DNA from: an uncultured Naasia sp.
GTDB lineage: Bacteria; Actinomycetota; Actinomycetes; Actinomycetales; Microbacteriaceae
Assembly: GCA_913778905.1 (NCBI GenBank)
Contig: CAJYYA010000021.1
Span: 21,262 to 85,261, forward strand
DNA length: 64,000 nt
Reading direction: 5' to 3'
Shown here: piece by piece, positions 54,418 to 62,477 of the stretch
Position numbering within the stretch: position 1 is the first letter of the stretch
Layout: every line of letters begins with the position of its first letter
Notes under the pieces: generated by a model
The model's input: only the letters and a program-made list of their open reading frames with translations
The model's database searches: none
What the model was told of the DNA's origin: nothing
Translations under genes and position numbers: made by a program

Positions 54418-55173
54418 TCAGCCGGTCGGACGACGCCCCTCTCCCAGCATCTCGCGCGCCATGAGCGTCGAGCCGGCGACCGCGGCCGGCATCGCGACGA
54501 CGGCGCCGAGCGGCAGGAGGAAGAGGAGGTAGCCGACCGCGCCGAATCCGGTCAGCCGAGCGCGGTGGCTTCGGCGGAGACGCTTCTGGGTCTCCTCGTC
54601 GATTCCGCGGCCTTCGAAGGGGCGGGAGAGCAGCTCGCGCGCGAGCAGACGGCCGCCGAGAATCGCCCCGAGCGCGATGGCCGTGATCCCGCCCACGACG
54701 GGGATGAGCCCCACCGCGAAGATCAGCAGACCGACGACCACACTGGGAACCAGGAGGCGCAGGCCCGACATGATCCCCCGACCGATCGAGGCCCAGAAAC
54801 CGGGATCATCGGCCCGCACGAAGCCACCCTCGCGGTGCTCGACCGCGAGCCAGATGCGCTCGTAGAACGGATCGCCGACCGCGAGCGTCAGGGCGGTGAA
54901 GGTGGCGAGTCCGAGGAGCACGAGGGCGATGAGCAAGGCGATGGCGGTGACGATCCGCATCGTGTCGCGCCAGAACGGGTCCCACGCCTCGGCGAACGGG
55001 GTGGCCCACGCGGCGATGGGCTCGACGTTGGCGGCGACGACCACGACGACCGTCAGCACGATCGCGCCGACGATCAACGCGGGGACCGCGCCGAGCAGCA
55101 TCAGCTTCGGCGAGGTCGCCCACGCACCGAAGCCGCGGAAGAACAAGCGGATTCCCCGGCCGAATTCCCTCAT
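54418..55173 (-). CDS. EI24 domain (CysZ-like) membrane protein
   Basis: Protein of 251 residues with about six hydrophobic segments and the EI24/CysZ pattern: FGRGIRLFFRGFGAWATSPKLMLLGAVPALI at the start, VGDPFYERI and GRLLARELLSRPFEGRG. CysZ is a sulfate channel, but many actinobacterial members lack a defined role. The ATG at 55173 and a GTG at 55176 are adjacent starts. It lies 48 bases after the MarC-like gene. Confidence 0.82.
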   Translation of the reverse strand: MREFGRGIRLFFRGFGAWATSPKLMLLGAVPALIVGAIVLTVVVVVAANVEPIAAWATPFAEAWDPFWRDTMRIVTAIALLIALVLLGLATFTALTLAVGDPFYERIWLAVEHREGGFVRADDPGFWASIGRGIMSGLRLLVPSVVVGLLIFAVGLIPVVGGITAIALGAILGGRLLARELLSRPFEGRGIDEETQKRLRRSHRARLTGFGAVGYLLFLLPLGAVVAMPAAVAGSTLMAREMLGEGRRPTG

Positions 55174-55221
55174 CACACGAGCGACGCTAGCGATCCCAGC
55201 CTGTCAGTGGGCTGCCGCCGC

Positions 55222-55899
55222 TCAGGAGCCGGTGCCGGGGATCGCGCCGAGGACTCCGGTGAGCGCCAGCTCGACGCCGATCGCCATGATGAGGAAGCCC
55301 ATGATGCGCGTGAGGGCCGCGACGCCGGTCGATCCGATGCGGTCGATGAGCGGGGTTCCGTAACGCAGCAGAATGCCGATCACGGCGGCGATGGCGAGCG
55401 CTGCCGCCGCGATGGCGATGAGGTTCTCGACCCCGGGGTGTTTGGCGGCCAGGCCGATCACGACGCCGATGGCTCCGGGACCCGCGACGAGCGGAAGCGC
55501 CATGGGCGAGAAGCTCACGTCGATCGCGTCGGCATCGCGGGTGTCCTCGCCCTCGCGGACGGCGCCGCTCGGCCGCGCCTTCGAGGCGGACCGGGCCGGC
55601 GGCCTGTGCGTCGTCGACGCCGGCGTCGCCGTGAGCATGCCGAAGCCGGAGTGCAGCACCACGAGCCCACCGGCGATCTGCAACGCCGGGATGGTGATCC
55701 CGAGCCCCGCGAGCAGCGGCGTGCCGATGACGGCGAACACGACCAGGATCGCGGCGACGTAGATCGCGGTCCGCCACGCCTGAGCGCGCACGCGACGAGC
55801 AGACATCTCACCCGTCAGGCCGGCGAAGGCGGCCACTGCACCGATCGGGTTCGTGATGGGGACGAGGGCGGCCAGGGTGGCGACGAAGACGGCGAGCAC
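55222..55899 (-). CDS. MarC family integral membrane protein
   Basis: Protein of 225 residues of the MarC/NAAT family with six helices. VPITNPIGAVAAFAGLTG at the start and MALPLVAGPGAIGVVI after a polar central loop are the two NPxG/AGPG repeats of the family. The roughly 35-residue polar loop in the middle (about residues 95-130) is rich in R, A and S. Function is unknown, and an earlier link to antibiotic efflux was not supported. GTG start at 55899. Confidence 0.88.
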   Translation of the reverse strand: MLAVFVATLAALVPITNPIGAVAAFAGLTGEMSARRVRAQAWRTAIYVAAILVVFAVIGTPLLAGLGITIPALQIAGGLVVLHSGFGMLTATPASTTHRPPARSASKARPSGAVREGEDTRDADAIDVSFSPMALPLVAGPGAIGVVIGLAAKHPGVENLIAIAAAALAIAAVIGILLRYGTPLIDRIGSTGVAALTRIMGFLIMAIGVELALTGVLGAIPGTGS

Positions 55900-56026
55900 A
55901 GCTCATCCTGGCGGCCGGCCCGCTCAGGCCGTCGACGCCACCCCGACACCGAGGCGAGGAGTGTCCTGGCCTTGTGAAGGCACGGGCGTCGATGCGCGCA
56001 CCCACGGATCGGACACACTGGAGACC

Positions 56027-56644
56027 ATGACCGTCCCGCCGCCACCCGCCGGAGTTCGTCATCACATCCTCGAGGACCTCTTCGGACTCCTGGCCGGGAT
56101 CGCGCTGACCTCGCTCGGCCTCACCCTGCTCCGTGCGGCGGGGATGGTCACAGGCGGCACGGCGGGCGCGGCGCTGTTGATCAGCTACGCGGCGCCTCTG
56201 CCGTTCGGGGTGATCTTCGCCCTGGTGAACCTGCCATTCATGCTCCTCGCCGTCGCCCGACGCGGCGCCGTGTTCGCGGTGAAGAGCGTCGTCTCCATCG
56301 TCTCCGTCTCGCTTCTGACACAGCTCGACGCCGTCCTCCTCCCCATCCAGGTCGACCAGCCGTGGTACTTCGCTTTGCTCGGGAACCTCGTCGCCGGTGT
56401 GGGCCTGCTCATCCTCTTCCGTCACGGATCAAGCCTCGGCGGCTTCAACGTCATCGCACTGCTGGTGCAAGACGTCTGGGGAATCCGCGCAGGACTCGTG
56501 CTGATGGCCCTCGACGCGGTGGTCATCCTCTCCGCATTCCTCGTGGTGGCGCCCGCGACGGTAGCGCTGTCGGCGGCCGGCGCGGTCGTCCTCAACGCTG
56601 CGCTCGCGGTGAACCACCGCCCCGACAGGTATCTGGGGCGCTGA
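56027..56644 (+). CDS. YitT family membrane protein
   Basis: Protein of 205 residues with six helices and the YitT (DUF161) pattern: GGTAGAALLISYAAPLPFGVIFALVNLPF and FRHGSSLGGFNVIALLVQ. The C-terminal DUF2179 domain found in many YitT proteins is absent, so this is the short form. Role unknown. The ATG at 56027 follows TGGAG. A strong terminator ends the gene. Confidence 0.87.
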   Translation: MTVPPPPAGVRHHILEDLFGLLAGIALTSLGLTLLRAAGMVTGGTAGAALLISYAAPLPFGVIFALVNLPFMLLAVARRGAVFAVKSVVSIVSVSLLTQLDAVLLPIQVDQPWYFALLGNLVAGVGLLILFRHGSSLGGFNVIALLVQDVWGIRAGLVLMALDAVVILSAFLVVAPATVALSAAGAVVLNAALAVNHRPDRYLGR

Positions 56645-56668
56645 AGCCCGCCACAACGGCGAAAACAG

Positions 56669-56700
56669 AAGAGACCGTCCTCGAAGGAGGACGGTCTCTT
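56669..56700 (+). terminator. YitT gene terminator
   Basis: A perfect 13-bp stem (56669-56681 against 56688-56700) with a CGAAGG loop is followed by CGCTCTCT. It lies 24 bases after the stop codon. Confidence 0.8.
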
Positions 56701-56769
56701 CGCTCTCTGTGGGGCTTCTGAGAACTCGTTCGAACCGTCAGAGCCGCGCGATTGCAACGATCGCTGTCA

Positions 56770-56904
56770 TCAGCTCGGATCGAGACTCGTCTTCACGGCC
56801 CGAGTGAGGTCATTGACCTTGGAGAAATCGACCCCGTCGTTCGACCACGGGGCGAAGCCCGTGAGTGTCCCTGCGTCACGCCATGATCGGGCCAGCCACT
56901 TCTC
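56770..56904 (-). pseudogene. Possible C-terminal gene remnant after arsN1-like gene
   Basis: Directly after the acetyltransferase stop, and in the same frame, the minus strand encodes 44 residues that look protein-like, including DAGTLTGFAPWSNDG and VNDLTRAV, up to a stop at 56770. There is no start codon of its own. It may be the decayed end of a gene cut at the island boundary. I do not recognise the family, and chance cannot be excluded. The rest of 56701-56904 shows nothing else. Confidence 0.25.
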
Positions 56905-57402
56905 TCACTCAGGCCGACGACGTTCGACGAGGACCGTGTCACGCCACGTCTGCGCGGCGGGTCCGTAGGTCATGAGCCCGACACGTTCACGATATCCAAC
57001 GCGACGGAATCCGACCCGATCGTGAAGCGCGAGGCTGGCTGCGTTCTCCGGGAAGATGCTCGACTGAAGTGTCCAGAAGCCGGCTTCATCCGCAGCAGCG
57101 AGGAGGGATTCGAGAAGTGCCCGACCGACACCGTTCCCGCGCGCGTCACGCGCCGTGTAGACGGAGTGCTCGACGACGCCGCGGTAGACCGGTCTTGTCG
57201 AAACGGCTGTCAGAGCCGCCCAGCCGAGCACCTTCTCGTTATCGACCGCGACGAGACGTCCCGCATTGAGCTTCCCTGAATCGAACTGCTCCCAGGTCGG
57301 CGGCTCGGGTTCGAAGGTCGCGTGCCCCGTCGCAATCCCTTCACGATAGATGGCTTCAACCGCCGCCCAGTCATCAGCGGCCATTGGTCGCACTGCGGTC
57401 AC
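56905..57402 (-). CDS. arsN1: GNAT acetyltransferase, putative ArsN1 (arsinothricin resistance)
   Basis: GNAT acetyltransferase of 165 residues of the phosphinothricin-acetyltransferase branch. The typical VEHSVYTARDARGNGVGRALLESLL segment holds the acetyl-CoA loop (RGNGVG). ENAASLALHDRVGFRRVGYRE is typical of the family end. Its place in an arsenic cluster suggests ArsN1, which acetylates the arsenic antibiotic arsinothricin, but phosphinothricin or another amine is possible. The GTG start overlaps the flavoprotein stop (GTGA). Confidence 0.75.
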   Translation of the reverse strand: MTAVRPMAADDWAAVEAIYREGIATGHATFEPEPPTWEQFDSGKLNAGRLVAVDNEKVLGWAALTAVSTRPVYRGVVEHSVYTARDARGNGVGRALLESLLAAADEAGFWTLQSSIFPENAASLALHDRVGFRRVGYRERVGLMTYGPAAQTWRDTVLVERRRPE

Positions 57403-58718
57403 GAGCAGCAGCTCCCTCTCGCGGATCCGATATCGGCGGAACAGACGCCCGTTTCGGGGAGCACGAGCTGGACGCGGCGCGCGGCTGCATGGTTGCCGGC
57501 GATTTCGTCTGCAATGGAGCGCACCTGCTCGTAGCCGGTGGCGAGCAGAAACGTCGGAGCGCGGCCGTAGGACTTCATGCCGGCGATGAAGAAGTTGGGT
57601 TCGGGGTGACTCAATTCCGCGACACCGTGCGGGGGAACTGTGCCACAGGAGTGCAGATTCGGATCGATCAGGGGGGCGAGCGCACGCGGCGCCTCGACGA
57701 TCTCGTCAAGCGAGGTGCGAATCTCTCGAAGCATGTCGAGCTCGGGACGAAACCCGGTGGCCTGAACGATCACGTCGGTTTCGATGCTCTCTCGCTTCGC
57801 GAGGCGACGCCCTGTCACGGTTGCGCGTCCCGACGGGCTCTTCTCGAGGCGGTCGACCTCGAAATTGTCGAGGAGAGCGACGGCGCCGTCGCGGACGAGC
57901 TGGTGGACAACTCCCCCGAGCTTGCCGCGCTCTTCGAGCTCGTCGTCGCCGGACGGGAAGACCCGAACTGGGCTCGCGCCGCGGATCGCCCACGTTATGC
58001 GAGTCAATGGTTCCTCTCGAGCAAGGCGGGCCAGCTTGATGAGGGTGTTCGCCGCGGAGTGCCCAGCGCCGACGACGAGCACATGCTTACCCGCGAATCG
58101 GGCCCGGTCGACGCCGAGGACGTCGGGCAGCGCATGGCTGAGGTGCTCGACCACATCTCCTGCACCGATCGGGTCCAGGCCCGCGGACGCAAGGGCGTTG
58201 GGCGTCGAATAGGTACCGGAGGTGTCGATGACCGCGCGAGCGCTGACGTCTGAGGTGCCCTCCGGGGTGTCCAAGCGCAGCAGGAACGGCGTGCCGGCCC
58301 GTTCGGTGGAACGGGTGCGATCCATCCCCTCGCGGCTGACAGCGGTCACACGTGAGCGGTAGTGAATGACAGGGGCGAGCTGGGGAGTCGCAGCGAGGGG
58401 CAAGAGGTAGTCGCGGACCAGCTCGTGCCCAGTGGGCAGCTTCCCCGCGGTGGGGGCTTCCCATCCAGTCGCGTCCAGCAGGCGTCCGGCCGCCCCGTCG
58501 ACCAAGAACTCCCACGGGGAGAACAGGCGCGTGTGACCCCACTGCTGCACGGACGCGCCGGCGCTGTCGCCCGCCTCGTAGACCACGACGTCGAGGCCGC
58601 GTTCAAGCAGCTGCGCGGCAGCGGCCAGTCCCACAGGCCCGGCGCCGATGACGGCGACGGGCAGCCCGGCGAGACGGCGTTCGTCGGTGCGGGGCGGAAC
58701 GGTCAGCAACATACTCAT
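57399..58718 (-). CDS. arsO: ArsO-type FAD/NAD(P)-dependent flavoprotein
   Basis: Flavoprotein of 439 residues with two dinucleotide-binding motifs: GAGPVGLAAAAQLLERG near residue 25 for FAD and VVGAGHSAANTLI near residue 215 for NAD(P)H. ATGFRP is the ATG motif of flavin monooxygenase-type enzymes. Genes of this type (arsO) recur in actinobacterial arsenic clusters, but their reaction is not firmly established. The protein ends with vicinal cysteines (GSCCS), which could bind As(III). The ATG at 58718 is preceded by AAAAGGAG. Confidence 0.78.
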   Translation of the reverse strand: MSMLLTVPPRTDERRLAGLPVAVIGAGPVGLAAAAQLLERGLDVVVYEAGDSAGASVQQWGHTRLFSPWEFLVDGAAGRLLDATGWEAPTAGKLPTGHELVRDYLLPLAATPQLAPVIHYRSRVTAVSREGMDRTRSTERAGTPFLLRLDTPEGTSDVSARAVIDTSGTYSTPNALASAGLDPIGAGDVVEHLSHALPDVLGVDRARFAGKHVLVVGAGHSAANTLIKLARLAREEPLTRITWAIRGASPVRVFPSGDDELEERGKLGGVVHQLVRDGAVALLDNFEVDRLEKSPSGRATVTGRRLAKRESIETDVIVQATGFRPELDMLREIRTSLDEIVEAPRALAPLIDPNLHSCGTVPPHGVAELSHPEPNFFIAGMKSYGRAPTFLLATGYEQVRSIADEIAGNHAAARRVQLVLPETGVCSADIGSARGSCCS

Positions 58719-58745
58719 CGGCGATACTCCTTTTCATCGACACTC

Positions 58746-58785
58746 ATCGATATTGGAGTGTGCTGAACGTATCGATATATGTCAA
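58746..58785. promoter_or_regulatory. Divergent arsO/arsR promoter region with repeats
   Basis: A likely arsR promoter is TTGGAG (58753-58758), a 17-base spacer, then TATATG (58776-58781). ATCGATAT occurs twice, at 58746-58753 and 58771-58778. Each copy contains the palindrome ATCGAT, and the second overlaps the -10 box. TGTCAA at 58780-58785 is TTGACA on the minus strand and may serve arsO. The region is far more AT-rich than its surroundings. Confidence 0.5.
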
Positions 58786-58807
58786 TATGTGCGACACTTA
58801 TCGCGTG

Positions 58808-59155
58808 ATGACGACTGAATCGAGTTCGAGCGCGCTCGCCATCGCGTGCTGTGCACCACTCGAGCGCCAGCCACTGAGCGCCGGGGACGCGGTGTCCATC
58901 GCGCGAGCCATGAAGGCGATGAGCGACCCGGCGCGGGTGCGCCTGGTGTCGATCGTCACATCCAGCGCATCCGGCGAGGTATGCGTGTGCGACTTCACCG
59001 ACCCACTGGGATTGAGTCAGCCCACCGTGTCGCACCACCTAAAAATTCTGGTCGACGCCGGAATCCTGCACCGTGAGAAGCGCGGCATTTGGGCCTACTA
59101 CTCACTGATCCCCGGCGCACTGGGCTCGCTCGCGGAATTACTTTCCCGCGTCTGA
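58808..59155 (+). CDS. arsR: ArsR family arsenite-responsive repressor
   Basis: Repressor of 115 residues with the ArsR/SmtB winged HTH (LGLSQPTVSHHLKILVDAGILHREKRGIWAYYSL). Cysteines Cys14-Cys15 near the N-terminus and Cys59/Cys61 next to the HTH resemble the actinobacterial As(III) site known from Corynebacterium ArsR, not the CVC-loop of E. coli ArsR. As(III) binding would release it from the operator. The ATG at 58808 is preferred. An adjacent GTG at 58805 would add one residue. Confidence 0.9.
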   Translation: MTTESSSSALAIACCAPLERQPLSAGDAVSIARAMKAMSDPARVRLVSIVTSSASGEVCVCDFTDPLGLSQPTVSHHLKILVDAGILHREKRGIWAYYSLIPGALGSLAELLSRV

Positions 59156-59160
59156 AACGC

Positions 59161-59829
59161 TTAGGCCGCGCTTACGCGCATCGCGAGCGACTCGATCCGA
59201 GTAGCCAGGTCGTCGTAGGCCGCATCGAATGCGGCATCGGTGCCGCTGGGCACGGGGTCGGGAACCGACCAGTGCAGCGCGTCGCTTCCTAACTCTTCGT
59301 GAGCGGCATCGCACACGGTGATGATGAGGTCGGTGTCAGCCGCGACGTCCGCGAGGAGCTGCGGGGCAGCCTCGGGCAAGGGGAGGCCGTGTCGCTCGGC
59401 GGTCGCGATCGCGCCGGCGGCGATCGCCGCAGCGGGATGCGTACCAGCGGACGCCGCGGGGATGGGGCTGCGCTGCGCCCAGAGCTGCGCGGCGAGTTGG
59501 GAGCGAGCGGAGTTGGCGGTACACACGAACAGGACGCGCCGTGCCGCGGCGGAGGTCGAAGGGCCGAGCTGTTCGAACGCACCGGGCACCAGGTGGACAT
59601 AGCTGCGGCGCCGATCAGCCTCAGATCGCCGACGGAGGATCATTCCCTCCCGCTCGAGCACAGAGAGGTGATGAGCGACCAGGTTCGAGGGCATGCCGAG
59701 CCGGTCCTGCAACTCGCGCGGAGCGAGGTCCCCCAGGGTGAGAAGGTCCACGATCCTCAGGCGCGCGGGATCACCGAGGGCCGCATGACGGGCGGCCCGC
59801 GCCTCCAAGTCAGTTCGCTCGGTGTTCAT
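59161..59829 (-). CDS. ArsR-type HTH fused to low-molecular-weight phosphatase/arsenate reductase
   Basis: Two-domain protein of 222 residues. Residues 8-85 form an ArsR-like HTH (ARHAALGDPARLRIVDLLTLGD, then GMPSNLVAHHLSVLEREGMI). Residues 98-220 form a low-molecular-weight phosphatase domain with the P-loop CTANSARS (Cys103-X5-Arg109) and a late VPDPVPSG that holds the acidic Asp. The HTH part lacks the Cys site of the first ArsR. It could couple arsenate reduction to gene control, or bind a different ligand. It is convergent with arsR and divergent from the aquaporin gene. Confidence 0.88.
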   Translation of the reverse strand: MNTERTDLEARAARHAALGDPARLRIVDLLTLGDLAPRELQDRLGMPSNLVAHHLSVLEREGMILRRRSEADRRRSYVHLVPGAFEQLGPSTSAAARRVLFVCTANSARSQLAAQLWAQRSPIPAASAGTHPAAAIAAGAIATAERHGLPLPEAAPQLLADVAADTDLIITVCDAAHEELGSDALHWSVPDPVPSGTDAAFDAAYDDLATRIESLAMRVSAA

Positions 59830-59832
59830 TGA

Positions 59833-59866
59833 GTCAATCTTGACTGAGCTAATGTGAACAGTCAAG
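59833..59866. promoter_or_regulatory. Operator and overlapping promoters between ArsR-ArsC and aquaporin
   Basis: CTTGACTG (59839-59846) and CAGTCAAG (59859-59866) form a perfect 8-bp inverted repeat with a 12-base spacer. A second palindrome, GTCAA-TC-TTGAC (59833-59844), overlaps it. The minus strand can be read as TTGACT, 17 bases, CAAGAT, and the plus strand has TAATGT at 59850-59855 as a -10. Both start codons lie very close to these boxes, so the transcripts may be almost leaderless. Confidence 0.5.
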
Positions 59867-60628
59867 ATGGCCCACGACATGACCACCACCTCCCCGTCCA
59901 CGCTGACGCTCACCCGCCGCGCCGTGGCCGAATTCCTCGGCACCGGCCTGCTCGTGGCGATCGTCGTCGGCTCCGGCATCGCAGCGCAGACGCTCTCCCC
60001 GAACGACTTCGGCTTGCAACTGCTCGAGAACTCCCTCGCGACCGCGCTGGGACTTGCGGTGCTGATCCTCACGCTCGGCCCCGTGTCAGGCGCGCACTTC
60101 AACCCGCTCGTGTCCGCCGTCGACGCGCTGCTCGGCCGCCGTAATCGAGCCGGCCTGACCGCGCGGGAGCTGGCGGTGTTCGTCGGTGCGCAGCTGCTCG
60201 GCGGCGTGTGCGGGGCGGTCCTCGCGAATGCGATGTTCGACGTCCCGACCGCGATCGCGACCCTCGAGCGCGTCACGGCCGAGCACCTGCTCGGGGAGGT
60301 CGCCGCCACGGCGGGGCTCGTGCTCGTCATTCTCTCCCTCGCCCGCACCAACCGGGGGCCGCTGGCGGCTGCCGCGATCGGTGCATACATCGGCGCGGCG
60401 TATTGGTTCACGTCCTCGACCTCGTTCGCGAACCCCGCCGTGACTCTCGGCCGCGTCTTCACCGACACCTTCGCCGGCATTGCTCCCACCTCCGTTCTGC
60501 CCTTCGTCGCTGCGCAGCTCGTCGGCGCCGCGATCGGCGTCGGCATCGCCGTGTTCCTCTTCCCGGGCGCCGCCCGGACCGCCGGGGACCTCGTGGTGCC
60601 GGCCACTTCGACCTCTTCACACGTCTGA
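59867..60628 (+). CDS. aqpS: Aquaporin/MIP family channel (putative arsenite channel)
   Basis: MIP family channel of 253 residues with six helices. The first half-helix motif is SGAHFNPLVS, with NPL instead of NPA, and the second is FANPAVTLGRVF, with the selectivity-filter Arg. The altered first motif is compatible with aquaglyceroporins that pass As(OH)3. In Sinorhizobium meliloti a similar gene, aqpS, replaces an efflux pump in the ars operon. No pump gene is present here either. The ATG at 59867 lies next to the operator. An ATG at 59879 is an alternative start. Confidence 0.85.
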   Translation: MAHDMTTTSPSTLTLTRRAVAEFLGTGLLVAIVVGSGIAAQTLSPNDFGLQLLENSLATALGLAVLILTLGPVSGAHFNPLVSAVDALLGRRNRAGLTARELAVFVGAQLLGGVCGAVLANAMFDVPTAIATLERVTAEHLLGEVAATAGLVLVILSLARTNRGPLAAAAIGAYIGAAYWFTSSTSFANPAVTLGRVFTDTFAGIAPTSVLPFVAAQLVGAAIGVGIAVFLFPGAARTAGDLVVPATSTSSHV

Positions 60629-60645
60629 TCCGAAAGGCCCATCTG

Positions 60646-62034
60646 ATGCATCTCGTCGCTATCGGCGGCAGCGACGCGGGAATCTCCGCCGCACTGCGCG
60701 CCCGCGAACTCGACCCCTCCGCGGACGTGACCGTGGTGGTCGCGGACTCCTACCCGAACTTCTCCATCTGCGGAATTCCTTACTACTTCTCCCGCGAGGT
60801 GCAGCCGTGGCAGTCGCTCGCGCACCGCACGCACGCCGATCTCGAAGCCACCGGCATGACCCTGCGCCTGGACACCTTTGCAACAGACATCGACGTCGCC
60901 GGGCAGCAGCTGACCGTCCGCACCCCGGATGGCTCGCTCGACCAGATCGGCTATGACGAGTTGATCGTCGGCACCGGCGCCCTTGCGTCCTACGCCGGGA
61001 TCGTCGGTGCGGACGAGTTGGGGCCGGAGGACGGAGTGCACGTGTTGCACTCGATGGGCGACACCTTCGCGCTCGAGCGCTATCTCGATGACCGGAACCC
61101 GCAGACCGCGATCATCGTCGGCGCCGGCTACGTCGGCCTCGAAATGGCGGAAGCGCTCACCGTCCGCGGCCTCCAGGTCACCCAGCTCCAGCGCGGCCCC
61201 GAAGTCCTCTCCACCCTCGACCCCGAACTCGGCGCCCTCGTCCACACCGAACTCACCGACCACGGTGTGGAAGTCCTCACCCACACGACCGTCGCCTCGA
61301 TCGAGAAGACCGCCACCGGCCTCACCGTTCACGCCGACCACAACGGCTCCCCCTTCACCCGCACCGCCGACGTCGTGCTCCTCGTCGTCGGGGTAAAGCC
61401 GAACACCGACCTGCTTACCCGTGCCGGCGCGACCCTCGGCGCCGGCCGCGCGGTCGTCGTGGACGAGGCGATGCGCACGGGCCTCCCGCACGTCTTCGCC
61501 GCCGGGGACGGCGTGACCACCCATCACCGCCTGCTCGGCGTGACATATCTACCGCTGGGGACCACCGCCCACAAGCAGGGCCGCGTCGCTGGCGAGAATG
61601 CCCTCGGCGGCCGTGCCCGCTTCGCCGGATCCGTCGGCACACAGGTCGTGAAAGTGTTCGACCTCGTGGCCTCCCGCACCGGCCTGCGCGAGCACGAAGC
61701 CCTCGCCGCCGGGTTCGCCCCGGCGACGACGACCGCCGTCGCGGACGACCACAAGCGCTACTACCCCGGCGCGCAGCCGATCACCATCCGTGTCACCGGC
61801 GACACCAACGACGGACGCCTCCTCGGCGCGCAGCTCGTCGGCCGCCTGGGCACGGAGACTGCCAAGCGCGTCGACACTTACGCGACTGCCCTGTTCGCGG
61901 GGCTCAACGTCGAGCAGGTCTCCGACCTCGACCTCTCCTACACGCCCCCGCTCGGCTCCCCCTGGGACGCCGTGCAGATCGCCACCCAGACCTGGACCCG
62001 CACCCACACCGGAGCAGTGACCCCGCATGACTGA
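60646..62034 (+). CDS. FAD-dependent pyridine nucleotide-disulfide oxidoreductase (CoA-disulfide reductase-like)
   Basis: Flavoenzyme of 462 residues of the NADH oxidase/CoA-disulfide reductase family. FAD motif GGSDAGISAALRARE starts the protein. SICGIPYY gives the single redox Cys in the SxCGxPY context. A second GAGYVGLEMAEAL motif binds NAD(P)H, and HVFAAGDGV is the second FAD motif. A dimerisation domain ends the protein. It might reduce a low-molecular-weight disulfide such as mycothiol or keep ArsC active (inference). Overlaps arsC by 8 bases. AAAGG lies upstream of the ATG at 60646. Confidence 0.85.
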   Translation: MHLVAIGGSDAGISAALRARELDPSADVTVVVADSYPNFSICGIPYYFSREVQPWQSLAHRTHADLEATGMTLRLDTFATDIDVAGQQLTVRTPDGSLDQIGYDELIVGTGALASYAGIVGADELGPEDGVHVLHSMGDTFALERYLDDRNPQTAIIVGAGYVGLEMAEALTVRGLQVTQLQRGPEVLSTLDPELGALVHTELTDHGVEVLTHTTVASIEKTATGLTVHADHNGSPFTRTADVVLLVVGVKPNTDLLTRAGATLGAGRAVVVDEAMRTGLPHVFAAGDGVTTHHRLLGVTYLPLGTTAHKQGRVAGENALGGRARFAGSVGTQVVKVFDLVASRTGLREHEALAAGFAPATTTAVADDHKRYYPGAQPITIRVTGDTNDGRLLGAQLVGRLGTETAKRVDTYATALFAGLNVEQVSDLDLSYTPPLGSPWDAVQIATQTWTRTHTGAVTPHD

Positions 62035-62416
62035 CAAGCCCACCGTCCTCTTCCTCTGCCAGCACAACGCCGGGCGTTCACAACTCGGCGCCGCACTGCT
62101 CCAGATCATTGCCGGCGACCGCTTCACTGCAACGTCGGCCGGGCTCTCCCCCGCCGACACAGTGAACCCAGCGATCGCAGCCACCGTCGCCGAGCTGGGC
62201 CTCGACATCAGCGAGCGCACCCCGCGCGCCGTGACCGTCGACGACCTTCAAACGGCAGACATCGTCGTCGCAATGAAGCCTGGGCTCGCCATCCCGGCCA
62301 CGCCCACGGGTCGGTTCCTCGGATGGAAGTTCCCCGACCCCACCGACTGGACCGCAGAGAACGTGCGGCCGTTGCGTGAGGCAGTTGCAGAGCGAATCCG
62401 TTGCGAGCTTCTCTGA
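62027..62416 (+). CDS. arsC: Arsenate-mycothiol transferase / arsenate reductase ArsC
   Basis: Low-molecular-weight phosphatase fold protein of 129 residues. The P-loop is CQHNAGRS (Cys11-X5-Arg17), and the acidic loop is FPDPTDW. The short length and the CxHNAGRS motif fit the actinobacterial class that forms an arseno-mycothiol adduct, then reduced by a mycoredoxin, not the thioredoxin-linked class, which carries further redox cysteines. One other Cys lies in RCELL at the C-terminus. It converts arsenate to arsenite in the cytosol. Last gene of the island. Confidence 0.9.
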   Translation: MTDKPTVLFLCQHNAGRSQLGAALLQIIAGDRFTATSAGLSPADTVNPAIAATVAELGLDISERTPRAVTVDDLQTADIVVAMKPGLAIPATPTGRFLGWKFPDPTDWTAENVRPLREAVAERIRCELL

Positions 62417-62477
62417 GACGCGATCATCGAACCATCCGCGGAGACGGGTTCCCGACCCAAGAGATGCACAAAGCAAG

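Noticed and set aside
56701..56740. Degenerate copy of the tRNA-Ala 3' end as an attL site
   Set aside because: Only CTGTGG and TTCGAACC match, and their spacing (22 bases) differs from that in the tRNA (17 bases). Such short matches are expected by chance.
59830..61527. Upstream extension of the ArsR-ArsC frame on the minus strand
   Set aside because: The extension is antisense to the aquaporin and oxidoreductase genes and passes through the shared promoter region. The ATG at 59829 gives the normal ArsR start.
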